A program made the translations under genes and the position numbers. 64,000 bases of DNA from Pseudomonadota bacterium (GTDB lineage Bacteria; Pseudomonadota; Alphaproteobacteria; Rhizobiales; Beijerinckiaceae), in contig JAEXGT010000052.1 of NCBI GenBank assembly GCA_023450615.1, positions 1 through 64,000 of the forward strand, written 5' to 3'. A model generated the notes under the pieces. The model saw only the letters and a list, made by a program, of their open reading frames with translations. It ran no database searches and had not been told where the DNA came from. Positions 1-8,296 of this stretch are shown one piece after another. Positions within the stretch are counted from its first letter, which is position 1. Each line of letters starts with the position of its first letter.

Positions 1-241
1 CGGCGCCGGAAACGGAAGGCGTGTGCTGGTGCGCGGCGGCTTCGCCGACATCAACCAGAACGGCCTCACGGTTCTCGCCGAGCGCGCTCTTCCCGCAGAG
101 GAGCTGACGCAGGAAATCCTCGACAAGGAAATCCTCCAGGCCGAAATGGCCTACGACGCCAGTAACGACCCGGCGGCCAAGCACGCGGCCGAATCGGCCA
201 TCGCCCAGCTGCGCGAAGCCAAAGAGGCGCTGAACTACTGA
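1..241 (+). CDS. atpC: ATP synthase F1 subunit epsilon, C-terminal part (5' truncated by window edge)
   Basis: The reading frame enters from the left edge (frame beginning at base 2) and ends at 241. The visible 79 residues match the end of the F1 epsilon subunit: the last strand of the beta-sandwich (VLVRGGFADINQNG), then the helical C-terminal domain rich in Ala, Glu and Lys. In F1Fo ATP synthase this subunit sits on the central stalk, couples rotation to catalysis and can inhibit ATP hydrolysis. It is normally the last gene of the alpha-gamma-beta-epsilon operon, which fits the strong terminator just behind it. The start codon is outside the window. Confidence 0.93.
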   Translation, partial: GAGNGRRVLVRGGFADINQNGLTVLAERALPAEELTQEILDKEILQAEMAYDASNDPAAKHAAESAIAQLREAKEALNY

Positions 242-249
242 TTTGAAAC

Positions 250-277
250 AACCCGGCTCCGGCCGGGTTTTTCTTTT
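250..277 (+). terminator. Rho-independent terminator of the atp operon
   Basis: A perfect 8-bp stem (AACCCGGC at 250-257, GCCGGGTT at 262-269) with a 4-base loop is followed by a T-rich tail to 277. It begins 9 bases after the atpC stop and runs almost into the next start codon, so the next gene probably depends on read-through or a promoter inside atpC. Confidence 0.85.
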
Positions 278-278
278 C

Positions 279-797
279 ATGACCAAGCCTGCGCCTCTCA
301 TCCTGACGCTCGCGATGGACGAGCGTTCCTTCGCCTTCTTCGACGAGCAGAGACGACGCTACTTTCCGCCCGAGCGGAACTTCATTCCCGCGCATCTGAC
401 GCTGTTTCATCGCCTGCCGGGGGACCAGACCGAAGCGGTTCGGCTAAAGCTCGAACAAAGATCCGCCGAGCAAAGCTGCTTCCCTCTCGATGTGACTGGC
501 CTGCGCTCACTCGGAAGAGGTGTCGCTTATACCCTGCACGCTCCCGAGCTTGCCGCCCTGCGCGAGAGCCTGGCTCAGCACTGGCTTCAATGGCTCACAC
601 CGCAGGACAGGCAGAAGCACCAGCCGCATGTAACGATCCAGAACAATGTCGATGCGGAGAAGGCCCGGAGGCTCCTCGTGGAACTTCAAGCGGGGTTCAA
701 TCCGCGACAGGTGCGCGCGCAGGGACTCGACCTATGGCGTTATCTCGGCGGCCCATGGGAGCTGATCCGTCACTATCCGTTCGCAGCCGATCAATGA
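279..797 (+). CDS. 2'-5' RNA ligase family (2H phosphoesterase) protein
   Basis: A 172-residue protein with the two H-x-T/S motifs of the 2H phosphoesterase superfamily: HLTLFH near residue 38 and HVTIQ near residue 117. Family members are cytoplasmic enzymes acting on 2',5' or cyclic phosphodiester bonds of RNA or nucleotides; the actual substrate here is unknown. The ATG at 279 is chosen because homologues begin with a short ILTLAMDE-type strand. A TTG at 243 would put 12 extra residues inside the atp terminator. There is no clear Shine-Dalgarno sequence. It converges on the minus-strand exporter ending at 805. Confidence 0.8.
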   Translation: MTKPAPLILTLAMDERSFAFFDEQRRRYFPPERNFIPAHLTLFHRLPGDQTEAVRLKLEQRSAEQSCFPLDVTGLRSLGRGVAYTLHAPELAALRESLAQHWLQWLTPQDRQKHQPHVTIQNNVDAEKARRLLVELQAGFNPRQVRAQGLDLWRYLGGPWELIRHYPFAADQ

Positions 798-804
798 CAT
801 GAAC

Positions 805-1791
805 CTAGACGGCAGGGGCTTCGGCTGCCGGCGTCACGCCATCAGGCACAACTTCTCTGGCCTTTTGTTTCTTGCGCGTGAAAAGCGCGACGGCCATCGT
901 AACGCCGATAAGCTGGACGCCGATGCCGATCCATTCGGCTGCCGAGGGCAGGCGATGCGCGTAGGTGAAGCCATAGATGAGAGCGAACGCCGTCTCGGTG
1001 ACAATGAGTTGCGCCGACAAAGCCAACGGCAGGCGCTTCGATGCGACGATCCAGAACCAAGTGGCGAGCCACGAGCCCGCAATGCCGAGAACCGCGGCCC
1101 AAATCCAGAAGCGGATGGCTTCCGTGCTATGCAGCGCATAATGCGGCAGGGCGGAGGTCTCCGTCAGCCAGGAGAGGGGAATGAGAGGCAGGACGCCCAA
1201 TCCTGCGCCGATGCCCTGAAGCCCCGTCCATGGCAACGAGCCGGGGGCATTCTTGCCCCTCATGGTGCGCGCATTCAGGACGGCATAGACGATCCAGATG
1301 AGGAGCGCCGCCAAAGCGCAGCCAACACCGAGCAGAAGCCTGCTAAGAGAGGCTAGGCTCTGGATCTCCATCAGCGCGGCGCCATTCACGATGCCGATGC
1401 CGAGGGCAATGAGGGAGACAGGCAAAGCGAGACGGCCCCAGGGGACGTCCCGGTCGCTCCAATTGCCGATGATCGCAAGAAGAACAGGAAGCGCGCCGAT
1501 GATTAGGGGCGGAATGGCAGACCCCGCCAGTTGCACCGCATAGGCCGCGCAGATGTAATAGCTGACATAACCCGTGATCCCGAGCATGAGGGCCGTCAGG
1601 AATTGCGCGCGCGTGATGCCCCGCGGACGGAAAGCGGGATGCAGCATCAGCAGAAGGGATGTCAGGCCGAAGATCAGGTAGCGCGCGACGGCCAGATCGA
1701 TGGCCGAGAACGGCATGACCGCAAGAGGGGCAACGAAGGTGAGGCCCCACAAGGCCCCCGCCATAAGCCCGGAAACGATGCCGAGAAGCAT
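805..1791 (-). CDS. EamA/DMT-family membrane transporter
   Basis: A 328-residue hydrophobic protein with about ten predicted membrane segments arranged as two EamA (DUF6) repeats, typical of drug/metabolite exporters of the inner membrane. The N-terminal repeat starts with a glycine- and tryptophan-containing segment (AGALWGLTFVAP), and the C-terminus ends in a short charged tail after the last helix. The substrate cannot be read from sequence; relatives export amino acids, nucleosides or other small metabolites. It stands alone, divergent from nothing close and convergent with the phosphoesterase, 112 bases past the end of putA. Confidence 0.85.
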   Translation of the reverse strand: MLLGIVSGLMAGALWGLTFVAPLAVMPFSAIDLAVARYLIFGLTSLLLMLHPAFRPRGITRAQFLTALMLGITGYVSYYICAAYAVQLAGSAIPPLIIGALPVLLAIIGNWSDRDVPWGRLALPVSLIALGIGIVNGAALMEIQSLASLSRLLLGVGCALAALLIWIVYAVLNARTMRGKNAPGSLPWTGLQGIGAGLGVLPLIPLSWLTETSALPHYALHSTEAIRFWIWAAVLGIAGSWLATWFWIVASKRLPLALSAQLIVTETAFALIYGFTYAHRLPSAAEWIGIGVQLIGVTMAVALFTRKKQKAREVVPDGVTPAAEAPAV

Positions 1792-1903
1792 TGCAGACTC
1801 GCCTCACTGATAATGTCGAAAAGGCCAGTCCAATGCAGCCCGACGATGTCGTTAGAAGATTCGCGGCTGAGACACGAGAAGCTTCTCAGCCGCGAGCCGG
1901 GAT

Positions 1904-4900
1904 TTACTCACCCATCGCGATCAGGTTCGCGTTGCCGCCAGCCGCCGCCGTGTTGATCGTCACGGTCTGCTCGGTGGCAAAGCGCAGCAGATAGTGCGGA
2001 CCGCCCGCTTTCGGGCCGGTGCCGGAAAGGCCGTGGCCGCCGAAGGGCTGCACGCCGACCACCGCGCCGATCATGTTGCGGTTGACATAGACGTTGCCGA
2101 CCGAGAGCGCGTTGACGATCCGGCTCACGGTCGCGTCGATGCGCGAATGCACGCCGAGCGTCAGGCCGTAGCCCGTGCCTTCGATGGCCTGGATCACCTC
2201 TTCGAGCTTGCCCGCCTTGTAGCGCACCACGTGCAGCACGGGGCCGAAGACTTCCTGCGCCAGATCGTGCGGCTTGTTGAGCTCGAAGATATGCGGCGCG
2301 ACGAAAGTGCCGGTGGAGGGCGCGGTGCCTGCATAATGCACCTTCGCCTGACGCTTCATGGCCTCGATATGCCCGTCGAGCTTGTCCTTGGCTTCGCGGT
2401 CGATCACCGGGCCCACATGCACCGACACATCGCGCGGATCGCCGAGCTTCAGTTCCTGCGCATTGCCCGCGATCATCTCGATCATGCGGTCGGCCACGTC
2501 GTCCTGCACGCAGAGAAGGCGCAGGGCCGAACAGCGCTGACCGGCTGACCGGAAGGCCGACATCACCACATCGTCGGCCACCTGCTCCGGCAGCGCCGTC
2601 GCATCGACGATCATCGCGTTGATGCCGCCGGTTTCCGCGATCAGCGGAACGATGGCCGCATCCTTGTTCGCGAGCGTGCGGTTGATGATGCGCGCGACTT
2701 CCGTAGAACCGGTGAAGACGACGCCCGCCACGTTTTCATGCTCGACAAGGCGCGCGCCCACGCGTCCGTCGCCCGGCACGAGATGAAGCGCCGTCTTGTT
2801 GACGCCCGCCTCATGGAGAATGCGCACGGCCATATCCGCGATCAGCGGCGTTTGCTCCGCGGGCTTGGCGACGACGCTGTTGCCCGCCATCAAAGCGGCG
2901 CTCACCTGGCCGAGGAAGATTGCGAGCGGGAAGTTCCACGGCGAGATCGCCACGAACACCCCGCGCCCGCGAAGGCGCAGCACGTTGCTCTCGCCGGTTG
3001 GGCCGGGCATGGGGTCGCCATTGCCGAAAAGCGTACGGCCCTGAACGGCATAATAGCGGCAGAAATCGACGGCCTCGCGCACTTCGGAGAGCGCATCGTC
3101 GAGAGTCTTGCCTGCTTCAACCTGCAAGAGATGCAACAGCGCGCCGCGGCGTTCTTCCAGCAGATCGGCTGCGCGCTCCAACGCCTTCGCGCGGGTCTCC
3201 GCATCCGTGCGGCTCCAGGCGGCAAAGCCCGCGCGGGCGGACGCCATGGCGCGGTCAGCGATGTCGGGCGTCGCTTCGCTCACCTGACCGGCAATCGTCG
3301 TTCCGTCGATGGGGCTGACGACAGGACGCATCTCGCCGGAAGCGGCCTTGCCGTCCAGGAGCGGATCGGCGCGATAGCTTTGCGTAGCGGCTTTCCTGAT
3401 CTCGCCGAGCAGCGCATCGAGCGAGGCCCGGTGGCCGAACTCGACGCCTTTCGAATTGGCGCGCTCAGGGCCATAGAGATCGCGCGGCAGCGGGAGCTTC
3501 GGGTGACGCGCCTGATCGGCGGAGACGATGATGTCGGCGGGGCGCTTGAGCAGGGCCTGCACCGGAACATTGGGATCGGCCGCCACCGACACGAAGGAGG
3601 AGTTCGCGCCATTCTCGAGAAGGCGGCGCACGAGATAGGCGAGAAGATCGCGGTGCCCGCCGACCGGCGCATAGGCGCGGCAGGCAAGGCCTGGATTGTC
3701 CTCCAGCAGACGCGCATAGAGCGCCTCGCCCATGCCGTGCAGGCGCTGGAATTCGTAGCCCTCCGTGCCGCCCGCGCGCTCGATGATGGAGGCGACGGTG
3801 AGCGCGTTGTGCGTGGCGAATTGCGGATAGATACGCGGACGAAGCGCGAGCATCTTTTCGGCGCAGGCGACGTAATGCAGGTCCGTCATCGCCTTGCGGG
3901 TGAAGACGGGATAGTCGTCGAGCCCGCGCTCCTGCGCGCGCTTCACCTCCGTGTCCCAATACGCACCCTTCACGAGCCGCACCATCATCTGGCGATCGTA
4001 TTTCTCGGCCATGGCGGCAATCGCATCGATCACGGAACCGGCGCGCTTCTGATAGGCCTGAATGGCGAGGCCGAAGCCTTTCCAATCGGCCAGCGACGGA
4101 TCGGCGATCACGGCCTCGATCACATCCAGGGAGAGTTCGAGGCGGTCGGCCTCTTCAGCGTCGATGGTGAAGTTGAGATCGTAGGATTTCGCCTTCTGCG
4201 CCAGCTTGATCACCAGCGGAACGAGCTCGCGCATCACGCGCTCATGGCTCGTCGCTTCGTAGCGCGGATGCAACGCGGAAAGTTTCACGGAAATGCCGGG
4301 CCGGTTCGGCAGCGGCTCGTTGCCCGCGGAGCGCCCGATGGCGTCGATGGCGGCGGCATAGGAATCGTAATAGCGACGGGCATCGTCCGCCGTGCGCGCG
4401 CCTTCGCCCAGCATGTCGAAGGAATAGCGGTAGATGCGGCCCTTGGCCGAGCCCGCGCGCTTCAGCGCATCCTGAATCGTCTGGCCGAGCACGAAATGAT
4501 TGCCCATCACGCGCATGGCCTGACGGGTGGCGGTGCGCACCGCAGGCAGGCCGAGGCGCTTCGTGAGCTGGCCGAGAATGCTCTCCGGCGTCTCGCCGGG
4601 CTGGATCACGCGGGCCGTGATGCCGAGCGCCCAGGCGGAGGCAGAGACGAGGAAGGCGTCGGATTTGGCTTCATGACTCGCGAAATCCGCCTGTCCGAGC
4701 TTGTCTTCGATGAGCTTGTCGGCGGTGGCCGCATCCGGCACGCGCAGCAGCGCCTCCGCCAGCACCATGAGAGCCAAGCCCTCCTTGGTGGAGAGGGCGT
4801 ATTCGCGCAGCATCTCCTCCACGCCGCCGAGCCCGCCGCCCTTGGCGCGAATCGCCTCGATCAGGCGCGTCGCGCGCTCGTCCACCCGGCGCTCGCGCTC

Positions 4901-5002
4901 GGGGGAGAGGCGTGAACTCGCCAGGAGGCGGGCGGCAACGGCCTTGTCGTCCTCGGCGAAGGGCGGGTTGAAGGGCAGGGCGGATTGAGAAGTCTGGGGC
5001 AT
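1904..5002 (-). CDS. putA: Bifunctional proline dehydrogenase / L-glutamate-gamma-semialdehyde dehydrogenase PutA
   Basis: This 1032-residue enzyme oxidises proline to glutamate in two steps at the inner membrane face, passing electrons to the quinone pool (FAD domain) and to NAD+. The N-terminal half carries the proline dehydrogenase barrel (RLVKGAYWDTE motif). The C-terminal half is an aldehyde dehydrogenase with the ETGG glutamate and the catalytic cysteine in GQRCSAL. It lacks the N-terminal ribbon-helix-helix domain of trifunctional PutA proteins, so it should not regulate itself. The ATG at 5002 is chosen because GAGGAAA lies just upstream; an in-frame ATG at 5062 would add a basic leader unlike the family. 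The divergent Lrp-type gene is the probable regulator. Confidence 0.95.
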   Translation of the reverse strand: MPQTSQSALPFNPPFAEDDKAVAARLLASSRLSPERERRVDERATRLIEAIRAKGGGLGGVEEMLREYALSTKEGLALMVLAEALLRVPDAATADKLIEDKLGQADFASHEAKSDAFLVSASAWALGITARVIQPGETPESILGQLTKRLGLPAVRTATRQAMRVMGNHFVLGQTIQDALKRAGSAKGRIYRYSFDMLGEGARTADDARRYYDSYAAAIDAIGRSAGNEPLPNRPGISVKLSALHPRYEATSHERVMRELVPLVIKLAQKAKSYDLNFTIDAEEADRLELSLDVIEAVIADPSLADWKGFGLAIQAYQKRAGSVIDAIAAMAEKYDRQMMVRLVKGAYWDTEVKRAQERGLDDYPVFTRKAMTDLHYVACAEKMLALRPRIYPQFATHNALTVASIIERAGGTEGYEFQRLHGMGEALYARLLEDNPGLACRAYAPVGGHRDLLAYLVRRLLENGANSSFVSVAADPNVPVQALLKRPADIIVSADQARHPKLPLPRDLYGPERANSKGVEFGHRASLDALLGEIRKAATQSYRADPLLDGKAASGEMRPVVSPIDGTTIAGQVSEATPDIADRAMASARAGFAAWSRTDAETRAKALERAADLLEERRGALLHLLQVEAGKTLDDALSEVREAVDFCRYYAVQGRTLFGNGDPMPGPTGESNVLRLRGRGVFVAISPWNFPLAIFLGQVSAALMAGNSVVAKPAEQTPLIADMAVRILHEAGVNKTALHLVPGDGRVGARLVEHENVAGVVFTGSTEVARIINRTLANKDAAIVPLIAETGGINAMIVDATALPEQVADDVVMSAFRSAGQRCSALRLLCVQDDVADRMIEMIAGNAQELKLGDPRDVSVHVGPVIDREAKDKLDGHIEAMKRQAKVHYAGTAPSTGTFVAPHIFELNKPHDLAQEVFGPVLHVVRYKAGKLEEVIQAIEGTGYGLTLGVHSRIDATVSRIVNALSVGNVYVNRNMIGAVVGVQPFGGHGLSGTGPKAGGPHYLLRFATEQTVTINTAAAGGNANLIAMGE

Positions 5003-5115
5003 CTTTTTCCTCTGGAACTTTCCGGGAAATATACGGGCGAACAATCCGTGGTTCGATGGCAATATTAAGCGTTTGGCCGTAAGATCACCGCTCAGGAAGC
5101 GTGGCAGGCGTGAAA
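5003..5115. promoter_or_regulatory. Divergent putA / Lrp-type regulator control region
   Basis: A short AT-richer interval separates the divergent starts of putA and the Lrp-family gene. It must contain both promoters and, by analogy with PutR systems in alphaproteobacteria, the operator through which proline switches putA on. No perfect palindrome stands out by eye, so the exact sites are not assigned. Confidence 0.5.
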
Positions 5116-5577
5116 ATGACGGAAATTGACCGGATCGATCGGAGGATCCTGAAGCTGCTCCAGCAGGACGGGCGCATCTCGACCGTGGACCTTGCGGAAA
5201 AGGTGGGGCTCTCGCCCACCTCCACCAGCGACCGGGTGAAGCGCCTGCAGCGGGAGGGCTACATCGCGGGCTTCGGGGCGAGGCTCGATCCGCACCGGCT
5301 CGGGCTGGAGCTTCTGGTTTTCGTCGAGGTCTCCCTCGACAAGACGACGCCCGACGTCTTCGAGAAATTCGCCGAGGCCGTGAAGCGCGCGCCGGAGGTT
5401 CTCGAATGCCACATGGTGGCGGGGGGCTTCGATTATCTGGTGAAGACGCGGGTGGCCGACATGGCCGCCTACCGTCATTTCCTCGGCGAGATCCTGCTGG
5501 CGCTGCCGGGCGTGAAGGAAACCCGCACCTATGCGGTGATGGAGGAAGTGAAGAGCGACGGGATGCTTCCGGTGTAA
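5116..5577 (+). CDS. Lrp/AsnC-family transcriptional regulator, probable PutR
   Basis: A 153-residue protein with an N-terminal winged helix-turn-helix (about residues 4-60, including the recognition segment GLSPTSTSDRVKRL) and a C-terminal RAM/AsnC effector domain with the G-x-x-D pattern (GGFDYLVKTRV). Lrp-type PutR proteins bind proline and activate putA in Agrobacterium and Rhodobacter; divergent position next to putA makes that role likely here. The ATG at 5116 gives the usual MTEIDRIDRRIL start; in-frame GTG codons at 5101 and 5110 are possible alternatives. A dispersed palindromic repeat follows 13 bases after the stop. Confidence 0.88.
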   Translation: MTEIDRIDRRILKLLQQDGRISTVDLAEKVGLSPTSTSDRVKRLQREGYIAGFGARLDPHRLGLELLVFVEVSLDKTTPDVFEKFAEAVKRAPEVLECHMVAGGFDYLVKTRVADMAAYRHFLGEILLALPGVKETRTYAVMEEVKSDGMLPV

Positions 5578-5590
5578 GACGGCGCCATAG

Positions 5591-5700
5591 CCCTCATCCT
5601 GAGGGGGCGCGTGAGCGACCGTCTCGAAGGACGAGGGCGTCTCCGAGCACACTGGACCCTCCTTCGAGACGCCTGCTGCGCAGGCTCCTCAGGATGAGGG
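5591..5700. repeat. 110-bp dispersed palindromic repeat, copy 1
   Basis: The element is bounded by CCTCATCCTGAGG and CCTCAGGATGAGG, which are reverse complements of each other, with further inverted segments inside. Its reverse complement is nearly identical over the full length to 15627-15736, differing at only a few positions. It fills the space between the Lrp-type gene and the end of the terC-like gene. This size and architecture fit a REP/BIME-like intergenic element rather than a gene. Confidence 0.85.
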
Positions 5701-5763
5701 TGGGTGAATGAAAGGCGTCGTCATCGGCGCATGGCCGGTGACGACGCGCGGAGCGGGTGCTCC

Positions 5764-6771
5764 TTAACTGGACATGACTTCCTGATCGCTCTTCGTCTTC
5801 CACAGCGAGAAGACGACACCGCCTGCGATCAGCGCGAGAGTCACGCCGAGCGAGATGGTGGGATCGAGCTTGCCCACGAGCTGGTTCCAGAAGATTTTGC
5901 CGCCGATGAAGACGAGCACGAGAGCCAGCGCGTATTTCAGGTAGTGGAAGCGATGCACCATGGCGGCGAGCGCGAAGTAGAGCGCACGCAGGCCGAGGAT
6001 TGCCATGATGTTGGCCGTGTAGACCACGAAGGTGTCCGTGGTGATGGCGAAGATCGCCGGCACCGAGTCGACCGCGAAGATCAGGTCGGCGACGTTGATC
6101 ACCACGAGCGCCAGGAATAGCGGCGTCGCCCAGGTGACGATCTTCCCCGTCTTGGGATCGGGCTCACGCACGAAGAAGTGCTGATCGTGCAGGCTGTTCG
6201 TGACCCGCATGTGCTTGCGCAGGAAACGGACGATGGCGTTCTTGTCGATATTCGGCTCGCTCTCGGGCACGAGCAGCATCTTGATGCCTGTGGCGATGAG
6301 GAACGCGCCGAAGATGTAGAGCATCCACGCATATTCCTGCACCAACGCCGCGCCGAGCGCGATCATGATGCCGCGCAGAATGATGACGCCGATGATGCCC
6401 CAGACGAGGGCGCGATACTGATATTTTCGGGGGATCGCGAAATAGCTGAAGATCAGCGAAATCACGAAGACGTTGTCGATGGACAAGGACTTCTCGATGA
6501 AGAAGCCCGTGAAGTAGGAGATGCCCGCATGGGTTCCGTCTTCGGTAACCAGCAGGCCGGTCTCGAACGACCACCAGATATAGGCGCCGAACAGCACCGC
6601 GATGGTGATGTAGAACGCAGACAGGAGAAGGCTCTCCTTCACGCCGAGTTCCTTGTCCTTTCTGTTCAGGACACCGAGATCGAAGGCGAGGAGAAAAACG
6701 ACAAGGCTCAGGAAGGCCGTCCACATCCAGACGGGCTTTCCCAGCCATTCCGCGAAGAGGAATTCTGGCAT
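5764..6771 (-). CDS. TerC/Alx-family integral membrane protein
   Basis: A 335-residue protein with about nine membrane helices matching the TerC family, including the acidic intramembrane motifs FDLGVLNRKD, SLSIDNVFVISLIF and FAVDSVPAIFAI. Some family members (E. coli Alx, MntP-like exporters) handle manganese or metal stress; tellurite resistance is the historical name and is not implied. The ATG at 6771 gives the usual MPEFLFAEWLGKPVW start; an ATG at 6795 is in frame but has no better ribosome site. The Mn-sensing yybP-ykoY riboswitch often precedes this family, but its consensus was not found upstream. Confidence 0.88.
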   Translation of the reverse strand: MPEFLFAEWLGKPVWMWTAFLSLVVFLLAFDLGVLNRKDKELGVKESLLLSAFYITIAVLFGAYIWWSFETGLLVTEDGTHAGISYFTGFFIEKSLSIDNVFVISLIFSYFAIPRKYQYRALVWGIIGVIILRGIMIALGAALVQEYAWMLYIFGAFLIATGIKMLLVPESEPNIDKNAIVRFLRKHMRVTNSLHDQHFFVREPDPKTGKIVTWATPLFLALVVINVADLIFAVDSVPAIFAITTDTFVVYTANIMAILGLRALYFALAAMVHRFHYLKYALALVLVFIGGKIFWNQLVGKLDPTISLGVTLALIAGGVVFSLWKTKSDQEVMSS

Positions 6772-7052
6772 AACCGGACCTATGATTGCTTTCATGTTCA
6801 AGCATCGGTTCCGACATCACAGGCGCTTTCTCGCCTGCCAGAGGGGCCCGGTTACCGATCTCGCTCACATGGGATCGGCTCTGGAAGCCGTCAAGAGCAG
6901 GGCCCAAAAAGCCGGGTGCTCAAATTTTCGTCAATGGAACAGCTTCGGTGCAGACCCGCCGGGGCTACAGGCTTGACCCTTCTCGCCAATCTGCTTGCAT
7001 GATCCCCAACAACGCAACTCGAGCCTCCCGGACTCGTTCAAGAGGCAGGGCC
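6772..7052. other. Divergent intergenic region between terC-like gene and NMT1-type gene
   Basis: This 281-base region carries the 5' ends of two divergent genes. On the minus strand it contains GGCAGGCGAGAAAGCGCC and other short GC-rich hairpin arms, so the terC leader may fold. No recognisable riboswitch core, small gene or terminator was identified. Confidence 0.4.
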
Positions 7053-8108
7053 ATGACAGAAAAGGTGACGGTGATGGTATTCGAGCGTTCGATCACGCGG
7101 TGGGGCAAGGGAATTCTAGCTTGTGCGGCCCTGCTGCTCGGCTCGGTTACAGCGCAGGCCCAGACGCCGGTGCGGTTCTCCCTCGACTGGCGATGGGAAG
7201 GCCCCGCGGCCCCCTTCGCAGTGGCGCTCGACAAGGGCTATTTCAAGGACGAGGGCCTGGATGTCACCATCGAGCCGGCATCGGGCTCCCGCGAGCCCAT
7301 CTCGCGCGTCGCCTCCGGGACCTACGATGCGGGCCTCGGCGACGTAAACTCCCTCGTGCGCTTCCGCGACGAGAATCCCGACGCGGATATCAAGGCCGTG
7401 ATGATGATCTACGATCGTCCGCCCTTCGCCATCATCGGACGCAAGAGCCGCGGCATCTCGAAGGAGCCTTCGAGCCTGACCGGCAAGAAGTTCGGTGCGC
7501 CGGCAGCCGACGGCGCCTTCGCGCAATGGCCGATTTTCAGGGAGGTCAACAAGGTCGACGAAACAGGCATGAAGTTCGAGAATGTGGGCTTTCCCGTTCG
7601 TGAGCCAATGCTCGCGCAGGGGGAAGTGGATGCCGTGTTCGGCTTTTCCATGTCCTCCTTCATCAACCTGAAATCCCGCGGCGTTCCGGCGGACGATATC
7701 GTCGTGCTGCCCATGAGCGATTACGGCGTCGATCTTTACGGCAACGCCATCATCGTCTCGCAGAAATTCGCGCAGGAGAAGCCGGAAGCCGTGAAGGGCC
7801 TGCTGCGCGCGATCATGAGGGGCGTGCAGGACACGGTGAAGGACCCGTCGAGCGCGGTGGATGCCGTGATCAAGCGCAACGACGTCGCCAAGAAGGATGT
7901 GGAGCTGGAGCGTCTCAAGATGGCGCTCGATCAGAACATGATCACGCCCTGGGTCAAGGAGAATGGCTTCGGCGGAATCGACAAGGCGCGCTTCGCGAAG
8001 GCTCTCGATCAGATCGGCCTGACATTCACCTACAAGGAAAAGCCTAGCGTGGAGAGCGTATTCACGGAGGAGTTTCTGTCCCCAGCGGACCAGCGTAAGG
8101 TGAACTGA
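7053..8108 (+). CDS. ABC transporter substrate-binding protein, NMT1/THI5 (NitT/TauT) family
   Basis: A 351-residue exported protein: basic start, hydrophobic segment and a signal-peptidase site near AQAQ (around residue 36), then an NMT1-type periplasmic binding fold beginning VRFSLDWRWEGPAAPFAVALDKGYF. Such proteins deliver thiamine-pyrimidine precursors, taurine, nitrate or aromatic acids to an ABC permease; the ligand here is unknown. The start at 7053 follows AGGCAGGG; an ATG at 7074 is an alternative. No permease or ATPase gene is adjacent, so its partners must lie elsewhere or it is an orphan receptor. It converges on the CobW-family gene. Confidence 0.85.
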   Translation: MTEKVTVMVFERSITRWGKGILACAALLLGSVTAQAQTPVRFSLDWRWEGPAAPFAVALDKGYFKDEGLDVTIEPASGSREPISRVASGTYDAGLGDVNSLVRFRDENPDADIKAVMMIYDRPPFAIIGRKSRGISKEPSSLTGKKFGAPAADGAFAQWPIFREVNKVDETGMKFENVGFPVREPMLAQGEVDAVFGFSMSSFINLKSRGVPADDIVVLPMSDYGVDLYGNAIIVSQKFAQEKPEAVKGLLRAIMRGVQDTVKDPSSAVDAVIKRNDVAKKDVELERLKMALDQNMITPWVKENGFGGIDKARFAKALDQIGLTFTYKEKPSVESVFTEEFLSPADQRKVN

Positions 8109-8192
8109 CCCTTCCGCTTGAGGGCGGTGCGGTGGGAAGCGCCTCCATCGACGAATGTCGCGTCGCCACCCCACCTCGGCTCCGACGAGCCG

Positions 8193-8215
8193 ATCCTCCC
8201 CCTCAAGGGGAGGAT
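8193..8215. repeat. Perfect 9-bp palindrome between convergent genes
   Basis: ATCCTCCCC (8193-8201) and GGGGAGGAT (8207-8215) flank the 5-base loop CTCAA. It lies in the 188-base gap between two converging genes. There is no T-run on either side, so it looks more like a common intergenic palindrome than a classical terminator, though it could stop transcription from both sides. Confidence 0.6.
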
Positions 8216-8296
8216 GGAAGCGCGCCCATGGCGCCATGTCCCTTCTGATCCGTCGAGACGCGGCCTCGCGGTTGTGGAATGAGAAACCGGGGAACG

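Noticed and set aside
2738..4915. 725-residue open frame on the plus strand opposite putA
   Set aside because: It is the antisense shadow of a high-GC gene: Arg/His/Ala-rich, no domain, fully inside putA.
6772..6990. yybP-ykoY manganese riboswitch ahead of the terC-like gene
   Set aside because: The family often carries one, and GGCAGGCGAGAAAGCGCC looks superficially similar to its 3' part, but the GGGGAGUAG core and matching loop were not found.
8193..8215. Bidirectional Rho-independent terminator
   Set aside because: The stem is perfect but there is no T-run on either strand, so it is listed as a repeat instead.
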